Positions 58,038 to 60,364 of a stretch of DNA of 60,364 nt are shown here, one piece after another. The position numbers and the translations under genes are program-made. A model generated the notes under the pieces. The model was not told where the DNA came from, made no database searches, and saw only the letters and a list, made by a program, of their open reading frames with translations. The stretch lies in the IMG/VR virus record IMGVR_UViG_3300043468_000417, positions 1 to 60,364 of that record. One strand, 5' to 3'. Origin of the DNA: a virus. The number at the start of each line of letters is the position of its first letter. Positions within the stretch are counted from its first letter, which is position 1.

Positions 58038-58465
58038 ACGGTAAAGTACATAAAGTACTTAGACTATCAAGAGCTAAAGACGAGGTTGTCGCTTGGTCCT
58101 ATTTAGACAATAAAAGAGTTATGTATTCATATGCTCAAGTAGATAAACATATGGAGCGGGCTTATGGAATTGTAGAAGTAAGCAAAATTATAGGCAGACA
58201 TAGGGTAACTATAGAAGAATATATTTTGCAGGGTAAGGTAAAGCAACCTCAAAAAGTATATCCAATTAGTAATCCAGACAGCAGTTGGTCTAAGTATATG
58301 TTTAGCGAATCGGACATATTGGACATTCATCAATTTATTATTGATGCTGGACATATCAGAGACTTACCTTCAAGATCAGAATTGCAGGCTATTCTCAAAC
58401 ACAGCTTAATATTGTATACTAAGACCGATGACGGTAAATTTGTACCTGTATGGAAGGCGGAGTAA
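57983..58465 (+). CDS. HTH DNA-binding protein (MerR/excisionase-like)
   Basis: 160 aa. The middle (YGIVEVSKIIGRHRVTIEEY, then ILQGKVKQPQKVYPIS) follows the winged-helix pattern of MerR/excisionase-type proteins, with SKYMFSESDILDIHQFIIDA as the later helix. The N-terminus is basic (MARENRQRLRKKF). It overlaps the zinc-ribbon gene by 55 bases. It could be a regulator of the replication operon or a helper of DNA transactions. No integrase was seen, so an excisionase role is unsupported. Confidence 0.66.
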   Translation: MARENRQRLRKKFVYFFLNGKVHKVLRLSRAKDEVVAWSYLDNKRVMYSYAQVDKHMERAYGIVEVSKIIGRHRVTIEEYILQGKVKQPQKVYPISNPDSSWSKYMFSESDILDIHQFIIDAGHIRDLPSRSELQAILKHSLILYTKTDDGKFVPVWKAE

Positions 58466-58671
58466 TGGCAGAAACAAGAGTTAAGGTAGACCTATCTTTT
58501 ACACGTAACCTAGGAAATTACGAAAGCATTAGAATTAATGTTGGCGTTGAAGACGATGTTCGTAAAGGTGAAAATGTAGAGACGGCTACCGAAAGAGTAT
58601 ACGCCTTTGTAGAGAACAAGCTTATTGAAAAGACTCGTGAGGTTGAAAAGGAATTGAACAGTGGCAAATGA
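58465..58671 (+). CDS. 68-aa conserved small phage protein
   Basis: The ATG at 58465 overlaps the preceding stop (TAATG) behind AAGGCGGAG; an earlier ATG at 58450 is in the previous gene. The protein (MAETRVKVDLSFTRNLGNYE...) is a compact alpha/beta piece (ESIRINVGVEDDVRKGEN) ending in a helix (VENKLIEKTREVEKELNS). Short proteins with this 'NLGNYESI.I..GVE' pattern are common in actinobacterial phages next to replication genes; function unknown. Confidence 0.68.
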   Translation: MAETRVKVDLSFTRNLGNYESIRINVGVEDDVRKGENVETATERVYAFVENKLIEKTREVEKELNSGK

Positions 58672-58981
58672 GAAACAGCCATATGTCCTTATCGGATTAT
58701 ACGAATTACTTTACTCAGAGAAGTATGGCAAAAAGCCAAGGCTTAACAAGTTTCGTGAAAAGTGGGCTATGCAGGACGTTATAGATAGCGTTGGATTTGA
58801 TAGAGCTAAAGATCTTTTGGTATACTATTTTAAAACCAATAAGTCTGGTCACCCACTTAGTTTCTTTTTCTATAACTTTGACAAGATTGATTACATAAAA
58901 TCAGAGCGTGAGAAAGATGAAAAGCATCGTCGATTGCTATTGCAAGCAACGAAAGAATTAGTAGAAGGCGGAAGCGAATGA
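58661..58981 (+). CDS. 106-aa protein before the helicase; possible loader
   Basis: The GTG overlaps the preceding gene by 11 bases and the stop overlaps the helicase ATG (ATGA). It is helical and basic/acidic (LIGLYELLYSEKYGKKPRLN, EKWAMQDVIDSVGFDRAKDL, SFFFYNFDKIDYIKSEREKD). The 'YF..N.SGHPLSFFFYNFD' block resembles small DNA-replication accessory proteins that sit before DnaB in phages and may load the helicase. This is positional inference only. Confidence 0.6.
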   Translation: MANEKQPYVLIGLYELLYSEKYGKKPRLNKFREKWAMQDVIDSVGFDRAKDLLVYYFKTNKSGHPLSFFFYNFDKIDYIKSEREKDEKHRRLLLQATKELVEGGSE

Positions 58982-60222
58982 ATACAGAAGCAGAGTTGCT
59001 ATCAGCAGTATGCAAGAATAAAGATATAAGCACACTACTGGCAGATAATGTAGATGAGATTTTTACATCACATAAAGATATCTGGGATTCGCTTAAGGCA
59101 TATTATTATAAGTTTAAAGCTGTTCCAGAGGCTGGAATTCTTATGGAGCGTTTCAAAGACTTTGAGCCAGTTGAAACAAAGGCTGAGACTGGATACTATT
59201 TAGATAAGTTAAAGAATGAATACCTAACTAGTAGATTAAAGAATATTATTCTTCAAAGCGGATCTGCTTTAAAAGAAGATGCTGCAACCAGAGTACTCGG
59301 AGACCTGCAAGCAAAGCTTTCACAATTGTCTAAGTTTACAAATCATGTTCGTGACGTAGACATTACAGATATTGAATTAGCAGAGAAGCACTTTTTAGCG
59401 GTTAAAGAGCGCTCATCTATTATGGGTGGAGCCCCAGGAATTCTAACAGGGTTTGATGCTATTGATAAAGCATACCCTACAGGAATGGCTCCAGGACACC
59501 TCATCGTGGCTATTGGTTGGCCAGGACGTGGTAAGACATGGTTCACATCTTATCTTGCTTGTAAGGCTTGGGAGCAAGGATTTAAACCTATGATTGTATC
59601 TCTTGAAATGTCTCCAGAGAATATGCGTGATCGTATCTATACAATGATGGGCTCTGGTCTATTCCGTGCATCTGATTTTGCAAGAGGCGATGTTAACGTT
59701 GACACATTTAGATCTTGGGGTCAAAAAAGATTTGAAAATAAGAATGGTTTTATTTTAGTATCTAACGAAGGTATGGGTGAAGTTAATGCTAATACAGTTC
59801 AGGCTAAGATAGACCAGCATAAACCAGATTTAGTTATTCTAGATTATCATCAACTATTTTCAGATAACAAGAGAAGCACTGGTGCAACTGAGCGCAATAT
59901 GAACGTGTCTCGTGAATTTAAAATGCTTGCTATGACAAACAATATTCCAGTAATTGATATTACTGCAGCAACTATGGATGATATTACAGACCAAGATGCT
60001 CCTCCTATGCTATCTCAGGTAGCGTGGTCAAAGGCTATTGAATATGATGCAGACATGGCTATTGCTATTCATAAGTACACGGACACAAATATGATTGAAG
60101 TTGTTAGCAGAAAGAATCGTCATGGGCAGGAGTTCAACGTATTCTTAGATTGGGATATCAACAGGGGTATCATCAAAGAGATTTATGAAAACCCTTTTGC
60201 GAATGACGCATCGAAAAATTAA
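58978..60222 (+). CDS. DnaB-like replicative helicase
   Basis: 414 aa. A small N-terminal helical domain (1-120) precedes the RecA-like motor. Walker A is GWPGRGKT (180-187), the catalytic Glu lies in VSLEMSPE (E210), and Walker B is DLVILDY (ending D289). MIEVVSRKNRHGQ and the arginine-finger region match DnaB family helicases. It unwinds DNA at the phage replication fork as a hexamer. It is coupled to genes on both sides by overlaps. Confidence 0.92.
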   Translation: MNTEAELLSAVCKNKDISTLLADNVDEIFTSHKDIWDSLKAYYYKFKAVPEAGILMERFKDFEPVETKAETGYYLDKLKNEYLTSRLKNIILQSGSALKEDAATRVLGDLQAKLSQLSKFTNHVRDVDITDIELAEKHFLAVKERSSIMGGAPGILTGFDAIDKAYPTGMAPGHLIVAIGWPGRGKTWFTSYLACKAWEQGFKPMIVSLEMSPENMRDRIYTMMGSGLFRASDFARGDVNVDTFRSWGQKRFENKNGFILVSNEGMGEVNANTVQAKIDQHKPDLVILDYHQLFSDNKRSTGATERNMNVSREFKMLAMTNNIPVIDITAATMDDITDQDAPPMLSQVAWSKAIEYDADMAIAIHKYTDTNMIEVVSRKNRHGQEFNVFLDWDINRGIIKEIYENPFANDASKN

Positions 60223-60364
60223 AAGATTCCAAATAGGTGTTGAGTTTCAGGATAATGCACAGCTTATTAGCTTGAGACCACAGTATGAAAATTTGTTAAT
60301 TCAAGACATGAGGGGTAAGGGATACGTCAGAGTACTTGACATAGACCCAGCCTTTTCGGTAGAA
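60203..60364 (+). CDS. 5' part of the gene after the helicase (truncated by the window)
   Basis: An ATG at 60203 lies inside the helicase gene end (20-base overlap) and the frame stays open for 54 codons to the window edge. The protein begins basic (MTHRKIKRFQIGVEFQDNAQ), followed by LISLRPQYENLLIQDMRGKG and VRVLDIDPAFSVE. It is not recognised from this piece; a replication-linked protein is plausible. The overlap fits the coupled style of the operon. Confidence 0.7.
   Translation, partial: MTHRKIKRFQIGVEFQDNAQLISLRPQYENLLIQDMRGKGYVRVLDIDPAFSVE

Noticed and set aside
1-60364. CRISPR array, insertion sequence, integrase or attachment site
   Set aside because: No regularly spaced repeats, transposase or recombinase motifs were seen; direct repeats found are within fibre genes or promoters.

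Overview
The window is a contiguous stretch of a tailed double-stranded DNA phage genome, or a prophage in the same gene order, with siphovirus architecture: portal, protease, HK97-type capsid, connectors, one tail-tube protein, frameshifted tail chaperones and a very long tape measure, with no sheath gene. It is visibly AT-rich (by eye; not computed). Several genes have a -10 box only 6-8 bases before the ATG and no Shine-Dalgarno, which suggests leaderless mRNAs. Leaderless mRNAs, TTG/GTG starts and a B12-dependent (class II) ribonucleotide reductase would suit an AT-rich actinobacterial host such as the freshwater lineages, but the host is an inference and no host gene is present.

Layout. 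1-1620: end of a gene entering from upstream, small genes (a mini zinc-finger protein, an HNH protein) and a GT-A glycosyltransferase. 1618-1920: four tRNA genes (Asn, Met/Ile, Gly, Arg), then a bidirectional terminator. 2043-3133, minus strand: a membrane-anchored lysozyme/transglycosylase-like protein and three small proteins. 3220-6225: a GT-B glycosyltransferase and the class II ribonucleotide reductase. 6299-6529: a small membrane protein with an EF-hand loop, possibly a holin. 6604-29956: about 23 kb of receptor-binding and tail-fibre genes, the most remarkable part. It holds six glycine-rich adhesins on interchangeable stalks (FN3 or IPT/Ig), one with two glycine-rich domains in tandem, one kelch-like propeller protein, a LamG-like protein and several shared small modules. 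30020-39231: virion morphogenesis genes (portal, protease-scaffold fusion, capsid, connectors, tail tube, and tail chaperones with a -1 frameshift at CCCAAAC). 39242-56965: tape measure, distal tail, hub-like proteins and a second fibre set with several coiled-coil proteins. 57052-60364: start of a replication/metabolism module (metallophosphoesterase, zinc ribbon, HTH protein, DnaB-like helicase).

How it works together. Structural genes are tightly packed with ATGA/TAATG overlaps, so translation is probably coupled inside long operons. Module starts carry promoters, often with an extended -10 of the form TGGTANAAT, and several modules end in strong hairpin terminators (6553, 34419, 38476, 57012). 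The tRNA set would decode codons (AGA, GGC/GGT, AAC/AAT, perhaps ATA) that are common in these genes. No terminase, integrase, recombinase, CRISPR array or reverse transcriptase was recognised. The most unusual system is the fibre array, whose shared stalks, tips and DNA-level junctions look like products of repeated duplication and exchange.
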